Below, one piece after another: positions 52,938-62,555 of a stretch of DNA of 64,000 nucleotides (positions are counted from its first letter, which is position 1; the number at the start of each line of letters is the position of its first letter). The stretch comes from Plasmodiophora brassicae (Eukaryota > Endomyxa: Phytomyxea > Phytomyxea > Plasmodiophorida), in assembly GCA_036867785.1 (NCBI GenBank), contig CP145409.1, positions 1,736,001 through 1,800,000 of the forward strand, written 5' to 3'. Under the pieces are notes generated by a model. The model searched no databases and was not told where the DNA came from. It saw only the letters and a list, made by a program, of their open reading frames with translations. The translations under genes were made by a program, and so were the position numbers.

Positions 52938-54599
52938 ATGGCAGCTATCGTCCCTGTGGGTATCGACGACAAACGTCGTCGGAGGCCGTGCTGCCAGCCA
53001 TCGTGCCGCAGGAAAGAACGCTCGGCCAGCGTCATAATCACCAGGAACCTTGAGCGCGATAGGCAACGCGAGGCTCGCGTCCCTCGCGTTTTATTCTTAG
53101 GATGCGGCGAAAGCGGCAAAGTACGTACCCGAGTGACGTTGTTCGGGATGATCCTGACGGTTTGTTTCGGCTAGTCGACGCTCTGCAAGCAGTTGAGGTT
53201 TCTGCATGGCGTACCATACCCGACGGGGGAGCTGGTTCAGTGCCGGGCCATGATCCACCAAATGGCGATTAACGATGTGTATCGCCTGGTCCTGGCGGCG
53301 TCGTCGGCCAGCGTTCGGGAGCGCCTGGGTGCGGGACTGGTGTTCCCACACAACGTCCAGAAAGCCATGTACAAGGTGCAGCAGTGGTCCATGGATGGGA
53401 TGCCCGAACGGCTCACCGACGATGTGGTCGCGTGTATCTACGCGATCTGGATGGATCCGGGCATCCGAAGGGTACTGCTTCGAATTAGGCTTCCGAAGAG
53501 AGCGGGGTTGAACCGTGAACAACAGGTCTATGATCACCGGGAACTGTTTCACATGTCGGAAAACGTCCAGCACTTCTTTGATAAGATCGCGACGATCGCT
53601 CTGCCTTCGTGGTTACCGAGCGAGATGGACATCCTGATCAGCAGGGTGAAGACGACCGGCATTCACGATGAGGTCATTGTCACGGAAGGCACCAGTTCAG
53701 TGTCCCTCGCCAAGTCGTACGAACGCCACTGAGGCTTACCATGAATGACAGTGATCCGGATTATCGACGTTGGCGGGCAACGCAGCGAGAGAAGGAAATG
53801 GCTGAACGCCTTATCCGACGTCCATGTCGTCATGTTTGTCGTCGCTGGATCCGGTATAAGTAGCAATGAATCGGTACGATGACCCATGCTGAACTCTGCC
53901 ATCCAGATTACGACTTGAAATGCGTGGAGGTTGGGGGTGATCTAGCGGCCACCATTCCACTGCGGTTCTGATGATGTGCCATTGTAGGACAACACGACTA
54001 ACAGGGCCCTGGAATCACTGGACGTATTCAAACAGGTTCGCGGGTGAACTGGGCCATGTCGGCCACTCTCTCCCTCTCCCTTAAACTCAGACGGGTATCG
54101 TTGCCCAGGTCTGCAAAGCGCCGTCACTTCGAGAAGCAGGGTGCGTACCCGGCCGGCTTTCGTCGCGTCTCAGACTCCACTTACGGTTTGATATATAGGC
54201 TGGTGGTTCTGTTCAACAAGACGGGTACGTCGTCGCGTGAGACAAACGCTCGCTCGGTATGGAAGCTCCCGTTGCAGACCTATTCAAGAAGAAGCTGAAG
54301 GGCGTGCCGTTCGGGGAGCATATGGCGGGTTACCGAGGCGATGGGTCGTTCGCGTCCGCGTCGCAGTACTACCGCGATCTATACCAGACCGCGTTCGACT
54401 CCGTTTGCGCCGAGCTCCACATCAAATCTCGACCGTTGAAGTACGACAGGGGACGATGCGGACACGTCGTGCGCGCTGAAACTATGACAGGTTCTACGAC
54501 ACGACGGCAATCGATAAGGATAATATCAAGCTGGTGTTCCATAGCGCTAAATCGTACATCCTGCAGCAGCTCCTGAGAGGCGTCCAGCTGCTTAAATAG
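52938..54599 (+). CDS. Heterotrimeric G-protein alpha subunit
   Basis: Ten exons (52938-53120, 53175-53471, 53526-53694, 53752-53853, 53907-53929, 53988-54035, 54091-54140, 54199-54224, 54278-54440, 54491-54599) close in phase to 389 residues. G1: GCGESGKST; switch I with catalytic Arg ISRVKTTGI; G3/switch II DVGGQRSERRKW; G4 NKTD; G5 region DTTAIDKDNI in place of TCATDTxNI. The helical domain and C-terminal helix (VFHSAKSYILQQLLRG) are present. Tail cysteines are absent, but N-terminal CC (RRPCCQPSC) could be palmitoylated and no Gly2 myristoylation site is seen. It is the natural substrate for the three 7TM-RGS proteins nearby. Two exons are only 23 and 26 bp. Confidence 0.92.
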
Positions 54600-54682
54600 C
54601 CATATAATCGACTAAGGATTGATATCAGTCATCGGGATCGGTTCCTGGGAATATCTTGGTGGTGTCCTGTCGGAGGGCAACG

Positions 54683-56491
54683 ATGTCGGGCGGCGCTCTG
54701 GTGGCCCCCAGCAGGCAGGATAGCTCGGTGATGCAGATCCCGGCGGATTTGCACATGCTTAGCGCCGAAGCGATCTGCGACGCGTTCCTCGATAGCGAGG
54801 ACGTCTACGTCCAGCAGTGCCTACGGAACCTGGTGGATCATTTCGAGAGCCGTCTGCGGCACCATAACGAGGAGAACGCGCCCATCCTGACCGACGCCGA
54901 GATCGAAAACATATTCCTGAACGTCGGCAACATCTACCTCGTCAACAGGCGCCTGCATTCGGAACTGCTGAAGGCCAGGCTCAACGGGCGCCTCACGGAG
55001 CAATGCGGCCGGATCATGACGTCGATGATCCCGTACTTCAAGCTCTACGCCACCTATATCAACCGCCAGAAAGGCGCCATGCAACTAATGCAGTCGCTAC
55101 GAAAGCGCAAGGGCAAGTTCAACGAGTTCTGTGCGATCAGCGAGCGATGCGCCGGGCACCGCGTCGCCAAGCTGATGGAAGGGCCGATCTTTCGCCTACC
55201 GCAGTACCTCGTGTTCCTCGCTGCCTTGTACCAGAAACTCGATCCGGACGAAAACACGAGTCGCGAAGTGAAGAACGCGATCTTCGCCATCCAGCAGGTC
55301 ACCGACCACATCTCGGCGAACCTTCAGGACGACGCCCAGCGGAAGCTGGTTGTCAGGTTCCAGGAGAAAGTGTTCCGCGGTACTGTGGACCTCGTCAGCC
55401 CCTCGCGACTGGTGCTGAAGTACGGCGAGCTGGAGAAGTCGTTCCATAAGAAGTCGCGCCTGCACAAATCGAAGAAGTACCTGTTCGTCCTGTTCAATGA
55501 CATGCTGTTGTACGCGACGATCCGGACGCCGATCCAGCCGAGTCGCGTCAAACACGTCCTGCACCTGGCGGGCATGGCCGTTGCCGACATCCCAGAACGG
55601 GACAACAACCCGATCCACAACGCCTTCTACGTGAAGGCGTCAACGAAACCGGTGACACTGCAGGCGGCGACGTACGAAGAGAAGGTGGAGTGGATGGCGG
55701 CCATCAATAGCGCCATCGACAACTTCAACGTCATCCAGGCGGAACTATCAGGGCAACCTGTCCCCGCTGACGGCGTCGAATTCGAGAAGATGATCTTCAA
55801 GAAGAAGTTTAGGACCGTCATACAGCAGAGCACGAAACATCGGGAGCGAAGAGCGCAGAGCGTCATCGAACGCGAACCGTCCAAATCGCTGAGCGTTCGG
55901 CAGATGCCTGACCTTACGATGCCTCGTACTGCAAGAGCGCGATCACCAGGACCAGTGAAATCGCCAACCCCGGTGAAGTCGCCGACACCGGTACCTGATT
56001 CGCCGGAACCTTCCCGTGCAGAACAGGAACCTGCCTCCCCGGAGGCTGTACCGATTGCACCACCCGATGTTGGCATGCAGCAAGACATCTCTGAGGACGA
56101 CGATGACGATGAGGGACAAGGCGACGATATGGGCTCCCCGCCTGTGTATATACCAGAGGCGCCACCAGTCCCTGCAGTTGTCATTCCAGCGAATGACGGT
56201 TCTTCGGTCATGATGCGAAGGAATTCAGCGCCAAGCCCGTTGAGCCGGAGCCGAAGGCAGGCCAGTAACAACGTGGCGCAGCCGGAGAGGCCGGACGCGA
56301 ACGACCAGCTGCTGAAAGAAATTCAGGCCGGAAAGGCGCTGAGGAAGGTCGAGCACGTGGAACGGCGACCACCGACTCAGTCAAGATTCGAGACCGACCT
56401 TCATGCACAGCTACAGAAGTCCCTTGACCGATATCGAAAATTCGTCCAGAACGAGGACGACAGCGAAATCGAGTCTAGCGCCTGGGAGTAA
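54683..56491 (+). CDS. Dbl-family RhoGEF (DH-PH)
   Basis: Intronless, 602 residues. The DH domain covers about residues 25-215: EAICDAFLDSEDVYVQQCLR, LTDAEIENIFLNVGNIYLVN, IPYFKLYATYINRQKGAMQL, GPIFRLPQYLVFLAALYQKL. A PH domain follows (LVLKYGELEKSFHKKSRLHK, YLFVLFNDMLLYATIR, EEKVEWMAAINSAIDNF). The last ~200 residues are disordered, Pro/Ser-rich with SPTPV repeats and an acidic run. It should activate a Rho/Rac-type GTPase at membranes. Different from the triple-PH GEF at 35.5 kb, which is longer and has a less typical DH. Confidence 0.92.
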   Translation: MSGGALVAPSRQDSSVMQIPADLHMLSAEAICDAFLDSEDVYVQQCLRNLVDHFESRLRHHNEENAPILTDAEIENIFLNVGNIYLVNRRLHSELLKARLNGRLTEQCGRIMTSMIPYFKLYATYINRQKGAMQLMQSLRKRKGKFNEFCAISERCAGHRVAKLMEGPIFRLPQYLVFLAALYQKLDPDENTSREVKNAIFAIQQVTDHISANLQDDAQRKLVVRFQEKVFRGTVDLVSPSRLVLKYGELEKSFHKKSRLHKSKKYLFVLFNDMLLYATIRTPIQPSRVKHVLHLAGMAVADIPERDNNPIHNAFYVKASTKPVTLQAATYEEKVEWMAAINSAIDNFNVIQAELSGQPVPADGVEFEKMIFKKKFRTVIQQSTKHRERRAQSVIEREPSKSLSVRQMPDLTMPRTARARSPGPVKSPTPVKSPTPVPDSPEPSRAEQEPASPEAVPIAPPDVGMQQDISEDDDDDEGQGDDMGSPPVYIPEAPPVPAVVIPANDGSSVMMRRNSAPSPLSRSRRQASNNVAQPERPDANDQLLKEIQAGKALRKVEHVERRPPTQSRFETDLHAQLQKSLDRYRKFVQNEDDSEIESSAWE

Positions 56492-56545
56492 TCATAAGTC
56501 AGTATACTACGGCTAATTAATCGGTATTCTCCTGGCAGGATCGCC

Positions 56546-56740
56546 ATGCCAACCAGTGAACCTTCTAGGCCGGCCTCTGGAACAGCTGGGCGCGGTAGAA
56601 TCGGGCGGCCCAAGACTGTTGAAGCGTTGCGCACCACCGTTTCTAGACGGGGACTTATTTCATTCGCACGTGACCTGTTTGGTCCACAGCCTTCCATATC
56701 CGCTGCTGTCCGTTTTAAAGGACCCCCCTTGCCCGTATAA
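56546..56740 (+). CDS. Small basic ORF with AT-hook-like motif
   Basis: A 64-residue ORF just after the RhoGEF: MPTSEPSRPASGTAGRGRIG then RPKTVEALRTT and a basic, Pro-rich end. GRGRIGRPK resembles an AT-hook. There is no neighbour or family support, and the rest of 56740-57500 has no gene I can support. Confidence 0.25.
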   Translation: MPTSEPSRPASGTAGRGRIGRPKTVEALRTTVSRRGLISFARDLFGPQPSISAAVRFKGPPLPV

Positions 56741-56916
56741 TCTTCTGAGAATGTTCGGCAAGTCCATAGCAAACTAGAGTGTCTAGCACTGCAAGCTCGT
56801 AATAGCTGTTCATTCTGCGGCGGGCCCGTGTCCGCGATCTGGAATGTTCATGTTTCCCCTGCATCGTTGGTGATTCAGATCTTGTCCACCACCAGTCCAC
56901 CACAACGTCTGTTCTC

Positions 56917-56970
56917 ATGTTGAACATCGTCCATATGTTGAACATCGCCTATATGTTGAACATCGTCAAT
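56917..56970. repeat. Three tandem 18-bp units
   Basis: The unit ATGTTGAACATCGTCCAT occurs three times head to tail with two or three substitutions per copy. An 18-bp period keeps the frame in either direction, but no gene covers it convincingly. Confidence 0.8.
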
Positions 56971-57523
56971 ATCTTCGACATGAAATATTGGCCACCAATG
57001 GATGCGGCCACACTTGGCCGTCGTATTGTGGCGAGCTCGATCGTATCCGTCTACTCTGCGTCTCTGCGCCGTTGGTCGTGACGGAATTCGCGACAACGCT
57101 TGTCTTCAACGGCATGGCTGACAACCATACTTCGTCGGTCTCGTACGTGGCACGAGTCGCCTGCAACCTGCTGCTACTTAGTCTGTGCACGTGCCATCAA
57201 CGATGCCCTCATCAATCGTGGGCACTGATCACGGATTGGGACCTGCTGAGAACCGACGGCACAAGAAGACCTGCCTATTACGCTGTCAGGACGATCAGAT
57301 CGCGCTTGCCCGCCAAGGTGTCACTCTGCGCTCGGCTCTGCTGCACAGCAACCGTCAGCGATGGCACTGGCCGCAACGGCCGGCATCAACGTCACGGTCG
57401 GCATCGTCAATTACGCGCCACCCAGCAACACCAGACGGCAAATGCAGCGCTCGAAAAGTTGTGTTGCCCAGCGTACACCTCGGGGCACAGCGCGGAGCGG
57501 TGACCAACCTTGTGACAGTGCTG

Positions 57524-58287
57524 TCAAGGAGGTCGCTTGGGGCAGGACGCAATGGAATGGCCAGCCTCGCGACAATAGTGGCAGACCAAAGGTTGCGCCC
57601 CTCCGACCTCGATAGCGTTGACGGCGGCGGTCGGATACTTCGGTTCGAGATGGACCGCCATCTCGAACATCTTGCCGTACTCGGTGTAGTTGTAAATGAA
57701 GAGGGCGTCTGAAAGTGCAGGGTTCAAGGACAGGCGGAACTTTTCCGCCAAACGGGACGGACTCAGCCTATACAAGGGGTCAAGTTGTAGAACCTTCTTG
57801 TACAAGCGCTGGAATGCCCGCGCGTGGTGAACCACACTGGCAGTCTGCTTGTCAAATCCGCTTCGACCTGCTTTAACGAAGGCTCCGGAAAATCATGAAG
57901 CAGGGGGGACGCCACGTCCGCCATTGACGCGTCCTCGGGAAGGTCAAGATAAGACGTCTCAAGGGCGTATCCTTTCAAGGCCGTCGTCAAGATGCTTTGC
58001 ACAGCGTCGGAAAGCGGACTGTTAGACGTTAACGGCGTCTGGGTGATCCGCGCGAAGGCGGTCAACCAACGCATCGTCGACAGACCGTCCGCCCCCGAAA
58101 ACCGCGGGATATCGTGGGACTGGACAGCAATAGGCGGCGGCGGCGGGGACACGGGATGCTGCGTCGACGGGGCGACAGAATTCGGCAGAGACGAAGCCAC
58201 AGAAGCGTGGAGAGGCAATAGGGAAGGCACAGCGCTGATGACCGGAGAAGCCGACGAGTCGTCTCGTCTCGGCCCGTATCGACCCAT
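57524..58287 (-). pseudogene. Retrotransposon gag remnant with broken frame
   Basis: From ATG 58287 the frame encodes a Ty3-like gag: Pro/Ser-rich start, then IPRFSGADGLSTMRWLTAFA and LKGYALETSYLDLPEDASMA. Near 57850 the frame shifts; the next frame carries FQRLYKKVLQLDPLYRLSP and a zinc knuckle CHYCREAGHSIASC. It ends at a TGA at 57524 that falls where the first Cys of a second zinc knuckle would stand (the following codons read QHCHKVGHRSALC). No protease, reverse transcriptase or integrase follows in 57.2-57.5 kb. It is a dead fragment. Confidence 0.65.
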
Positions 58288-58706
58288 CGTATTGTACCGC
58301 GTCCTAACATTGTCCCGTCTAGGTAGTGTAGCATCGCAGCCATGGCAGGAGGTGATATCGTCCGCGAATCCGGATGTTGTCGGATGTTGCTGGCGCCATC
58401 GAGCTGCGCGACCTGAAGGCGGAGATCCTCGACCTCTTACCGCAGTTGAAATTCGCGGATGGCTCGCTGCGGGGGAGGGGGCTGGCCCTAGACAGCGAGC
58501 CATGCGCGAATTTCAACTGCGGTAAGAGGTCGAGGATCTCCGCCTTCAGGTCGCGCAGCTCGATGGCGCCAGCAACATCCGACGCAGCTGCAGCATCCGG
58601 ATTCGCGGACGATATCACCTCCTGCCATGGCTGCGATGCTACACTAGACGGGACAATGTTAGGACGCGGTACAATACGATATCAGCCGATACGGGCCGAG
58701 AAGGGC
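58267..58706. repeat. Near-perfect palindrome, ~200-bp arms with 23-bp loop
   Basis: Left arm ~58267-58469 and right arm 58493-~58706 are reverse complements with few mismatches, separated by a G-rich loop (58470-58492). Shared landmarks: TCTCGGCCCGTAT at the outer ends, GTACCGCGTCCTAACATTGT, GGCAGGAGGTGATATCGTCC and CTCTTACCGCAGTTGAAATT at the inner ends. The left arm overlaps the start and leader of the gag remnant, so the right arm is an inverted copy of that leader. Both strands remain open, which explains two mirrored ORFs there. Confidence 0.85.
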
Positions 58707-59182
58707 GAGACGATACGCGTACAACCGATGGGTAGTCGGTCAAAATGTGACGACAGAGCAAGATGTTAGATGTGTCAACCACACGGATTGACCGACTGAG
58801 GTCGGTCCAACGTCGTGGACGTTTATTGGAGTATTGCGCTGCGGAGGAGCCCAATTAGGTGCCGGCTGAGTCGAACGGCTATTCGGGATTCGTTCGAGGA
58901 GTGTGGATGGCCCACGACGCGGTCAACCTGAAGTCGCCAGACTGCAAGAGGTCCAGAAAATGAAGGGCAGCATGTCATGTCGGCACATCCAGACCGCGGA
59001 ATGCTGGTGTTTGCTGCGCTGAACTGATCCTGATAACTTCTTAGACTCTCGTGTGAAAACGCATAAACCACAGGAATAAACGCACCACCAAACTCCTCGG
59101 CGTCAGCTCGTTACGACCTCTAGGAACAGGCATGCCCTAAGCCCATATTCCCATGTATCAGAGCTGATCGAGGGACAGGGCT

Positions 59183-59440
59183 TGCAGTTCGCACCGTGCA
59201 CTGGAGACCGCGCTCAATTTGCGCGCAGGCAATCTGGTCAACTTTGCGCTGAACTATTGATAGCAGACCGCCGCACTGCGCAGGATATACTGCGGAGCCC
59301 GCCGCGCTTCCAGATTCCGCAGTTTGCACCATGCAGTGGGAAGGCGCGCTCCGTATGAGCGCAATTTGGCAAGACTATTGATAGCAGACCGCACTCCGCA
59401 CGGCGCAGGATACTGCGGAGCCGGCCGCGCTTCCGGAATC
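59183..59440. repeat. Tandem duplication, unit ~121 bp
   Basis: Two successive copies share CTATTGATAGCAGACCGC, CGCAGGATA(TA)CTGCGGAGC and CCGCGCTTCC at an offset of about 121 bp (59254 and 59375). They differ by small indels and a few substitutions. The rest of 58706-59565 has no gene I can support. Confidence 0.75.
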
Positions 59441-59565
59441 CGGATTGCGGTGGCACGGCCGGAGGGCGCCAAACGGATTTCGAACCCGCAAGCGCAACAA
59501 CGTACGCCAGCCGTCCAGCTGACACGATCGACACCTCCTACATTGAAGGCAGGGGCACGAACGCC

Positions 59566-60494
59566 ATGGAACGTGGATCTGTCAAACCGGGTCTGCTTGC
59601 GCTTCTCGCTATCTTCCTGTCCAATGGACTCTGCAACGCTGTTGTACTGCAGTCTGGCAGAAATCGTGTCGAAATATCCAGTGATCGCGCTGCTCAACAT
59701 TCTCCAGTTATTGAAGATCGACTGAGGAATGCTGTGCGGCCCGGACGTTCAATCCGAATAACCCTGGACACTGCCATCGACGCTACCCAACTGTCCCTCA
59801 TCGCGGATTTCATGAACAGGGTGAATCAGGTACAAATATATATTCCACTGTTGCTTTTCTGCCAACTGACGACAATATGTGACCTTGTAAAGATTGAACA
59901 CGCACAACAATGGATCCAAGACGTATACTATCAAGGAGTTGACCCGAGTGACCTTCATCCAGTAGCCCAAGAGCTGCAAATGCCCCTGTTCCTGGCTGCA
60001 TTCGGCGCATCTTCACAAGACGATGACCTGCGAACTGCAATCCAATCCCAGCTGCAAGCGGCACGCGCAGCTTGGCAAACGACAGTACAGCCGCCACCAA
60101 TTACGGCGTCCAGCCTGCTGCTGCAAGACTTGCCCGACGCCGACCCGAATGGGTAAGCGAATGGTTGTATATATGCTCTGCATATCGTTGCGCCTCATTA
60201 TGCTCCAGATGCCCCATCTGCCTGGGTTCGTTCACCGACGTCGTCCAGGGCCCGGCGATTCTTCCTTTTCCATGCAACCACCCGTTCCACGATCGTTGTA
60301 TCAATGGCTGGTTCAGTGCAGGGCACAACTCGTGCCCATTGTGCCGCAGTTGCAGAGACCAGAGCCAGAACGCGGACGTCTCAGGAACGAACGCCAACGT
60401 TTCACCAACGAATACCGACGCCTTACCACGGCCTTCGAGGACTCGCTCAAGATCAGCAATTGTCCAGCTGATGTCCAGGTTCAGGCGGTCCTGA
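59566..60494 (+). CDS. Secreted Skp1/BTB-like plus RING-H2 protein
   Basis: Exons 59566-60152 and 60209-60494 give 290 residues; a further in-frame 63-bp AT-rich stretch (59830-59892, GTACAA...AAAG) is probably an intron, leaving ~269. N-terminal signal peptide (LLALLAIFLSNGLCNA). The next ~140 residues look like a Skp1/BTB fold (VVLQSGRNRVEISSDRAAQH, SLIADFMNRVNQ, VAQELQMPLFLAAF). The second exon is a RING-H2 finger: CPICLGSF, CNHPFHDRCINGWFS, CPLCRSC. RING domains recruit E2 enzymes for ubiquitin transfer and Skp1/BTB folds bind cullins or substrates. A ubiquitin ligase exported from the cell or into a vacuole would be unusual. Confidence 0.7.
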
Positions 60495-61214
60495 ACAAAA
60501 ACATTGGGGCATGTGTTTGAGTCCCCATGGGGTCGTTTGAATAAACGCGTTTGAATGAAATGTGTCCGTTTAGTGAACGGAGCCAGGCCGTCCGTGGAAG
60601 AATAGAGTTCCCCATCGACTATCGGGATCGTTCGGGCGCAGAACTTGGCTGGGGCTCGTGACAGGGCGGCGGTTTGTCGGTCATCGGGGTCACCATCCCC
60701 AGCGGCGGTATCGTCAGGTACGTGTGCACGGCTACTGTACGCTAAATTGTTGACGGCACCACCCGGCACACCTACACCGTCGCGAAGGATGCCTACTGTA
60801 GGTGCCGACGCCGTCATGGCCAACAATTACGCCTGGTAGATCCGAAATATTCGAGCTGCTGATATCACTAACGTTGTGTTTTCTGGTACGGTTTTCGTAA
60901 CTAGCAAGTATCTCCTTGAACTGCCCATTGACATTGATCATCCCGTCTGGTCAGCTGGAACCGGACGGGATCATGGACACCATTCGTACTTCTAAGCAGG
61001 TCGAATACAATCCAACGTAGACAACCCGTTTGAGGCGTTAACACGCTCCATATTCGCATTCTCCAATTTCCAGGCCTGCAGCCACAAACGTGGCTAAGCC
61101 GAACGCCAAATCGGGTGGTGTCGAGACGGCAGACGCGCGTGTTACCACGCGCGCGATGTCACGCAAATAGCACATTGTGTGCACGCCAGTGACCCGAAGT
61201 GTCCGTTGGTCACG
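60495..61214. other. Intergenic, no supported gene
   Basis: Long minus-strand frames overlap the RING exon and are its shadow. Around 60730-60945 a minus frame reads INVNGQFKEILASYENRTRK and is not obviously noise, but has no partner exon or signature, so I do not call it. Confidence 0.4.
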
Positions 61215-62516
61215 ATGTCGATGAAGGCTGGCCTTGGATTGCGATACACGCTGGGTGGTGCGTTGCTGCTCGTTATCCCACCTGTGTTCGTCCATTTACT
61301 GTGGTATACGAATGCGCACCTGAACGGTTCGTTGCTGGCGCTGGTGAACGCCGTGCAACGGTACGGTCTGGCGAGCGTGCTGAAGCGCGCGATCCCGACA
61401 CCGTTTGACCCGGCCGCATGGCGTATTATTTCGACGTATGCCATCGTGCAGATGACGTTGATGACGCTAGTCCCCGGTCGCGTGTTCAAAGGCCCCGTCA
61501 CGCCAATGGGTAACGTTCCCGTCTACAAAGCCAATGGCGTCCAGTGCTTCTTTGCAAGCGTTGCGTTGTTCATTGCAGGTGCGGCTTATGGCTTGTACCC
61601 CGGATCAATTGTGTACGACCATGCCGGGCACCTACTGTCGTCCATGAACGTACTCGCGTTGGCATTCTGCCTGGTGCTGTACCTGAAAGGGATCGTTGCG
61701 CCCTCGTCGACGGACTCGGGCATGTCTGGCAACGTCATCTTCGACTACTTCTGGGGCACAGAGCTCTACCCGCGCATTGCATCCGTTGACGTGAAGATGT
61801 TCACGAACTGTCGATTCGGGATGGTGTTCTGGGCGATCGGCCCGATCTCGTACATGTTCTGGCAGCACGCCCGTTTCGGATACGTCGCCAACTCATTAGC
61901 AATCAGCGTCGCTCTCCAGCTCATCTACGTGACGAAGTTCTTCGTCTGGGAGACGGGGTACCTGGCGTCCATGGACATCATGCATGATCGCGCCGGCTAC
62001 TATATCTGCTGGGGCTGCCTGGTGTTCCTACCCGTCGTGTATACGTCGCAGGCCTATTACCTGGCGTCGCACCCGATCCAGCTGAGCACGCCGTTGGCCA
62101 CTGCGATCTTCGTTGCGGGATTGGCGTGCATCTGGCTGAACTACGATTGCGATCGGCAGCGCAAGCGCTTCCGAGAGAGTCGTGGGAACAGCCTCGTCTG
62201 GGGTCGTCCTGCCGAGTACATCACAGCGCGTTACACTGCTGGAGATGGGACCGCCCATGAATCCTTGCTGCTCTGCTCCGGATGGTGGGGCGTGTCTCGC
62301 CACTTCCATTACATCCCGGAGGTGCTGGCATCTTTCTTCTGGAGCCTGCCGGCGTTGTTCAACCACTTCATGCCGTACCTGTACACAGTCTACCTCGCCA
62401 TCCTGCTGGCTGATCGGGCGATCCGCGACGAAAAGCGCTGTCGTGACAAGTACGGCAAGGATTGGGACAAGTACTGCGCTCGCATCCCCTATTACGTCAT
62501 CCCATATGTCTTCTAA
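61215..62516 (+). CDS. DHCR7: 7-dehydrocholesterol (sterol delta-7) reductase
   Basis: Intronless, 433 residues from ATG 61215. Eight or more hydrophobic segments with ERG4/ERG24-family signatures: NVIFDYFWGTELYPRI, FTNCRFGMVFWAIGP, YVTKFFVWETGYLASMDIMH, DRAGYYICWGCLVFLPVVY, and the C-terminal LLCSGWWGVSRHFHYIPE, KYGKDWDKYCARIPYYVIPY. The GWWG..RH.HY and the acidic DEKRC..KYG block bind NADPH and sterol. The enzyme reduces the C7-C8 double bond of sterols in the ER membrane. Length and end agree with DHCR7 rather than the C14 or C24 reductases. Confidence 0.93.
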   Translation: MSMKAGLGLRYTLGGALLLVIPPVFVHLLWYTNAHLNGSLLALVNAVQRYGLASVLKRAIPTPFDPAAWRIISTYAIVQMTLMTLVPGRVFKGPVTPMGNVPVYKANGVQCFFASVALFIAGAAYGLYPGSIVYDHAGHLLSSMNVLALAFCLVLYLKGIVAPSSTDSGMSGNVIFDYFWGTELYPRIASVDVKMFTNCRFGMVFWAIGPISYMFWQHARFGYVANSLAISVALQLIYVTKFFVWETGYLASMDIMHDRAGYYICWGCLVFLPVVYTSQAYYLASHPIQLSTPLATAIFVAGLACIWLNYDCDRQRKRFRESRGNSLVWGRPAEYITARYTAGDGTAHESLLLCSGWWGVSRHFHYIPEVLASFFWSLPALFNHFMPYLYTVYLAILLADRAIRDEKRCRDKYGKDWDKYCARIPYYVIPYVF

Positions 62517-62555
62517 ATGCTCTGGCCATATTCCAATTGACGCCATTTAGCATGT

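Noticed and set aside
58319-58769. Two mirrored ORFs sharing the same internal peptide
   Set aside because: They are a consequence of the palindrome, not two genes.
60101-60826. 241-codon minus-strand ORF
   Set aside because: Covers the RING exon in antisense; the RING cysteines and histidines on the plus strand are complete.
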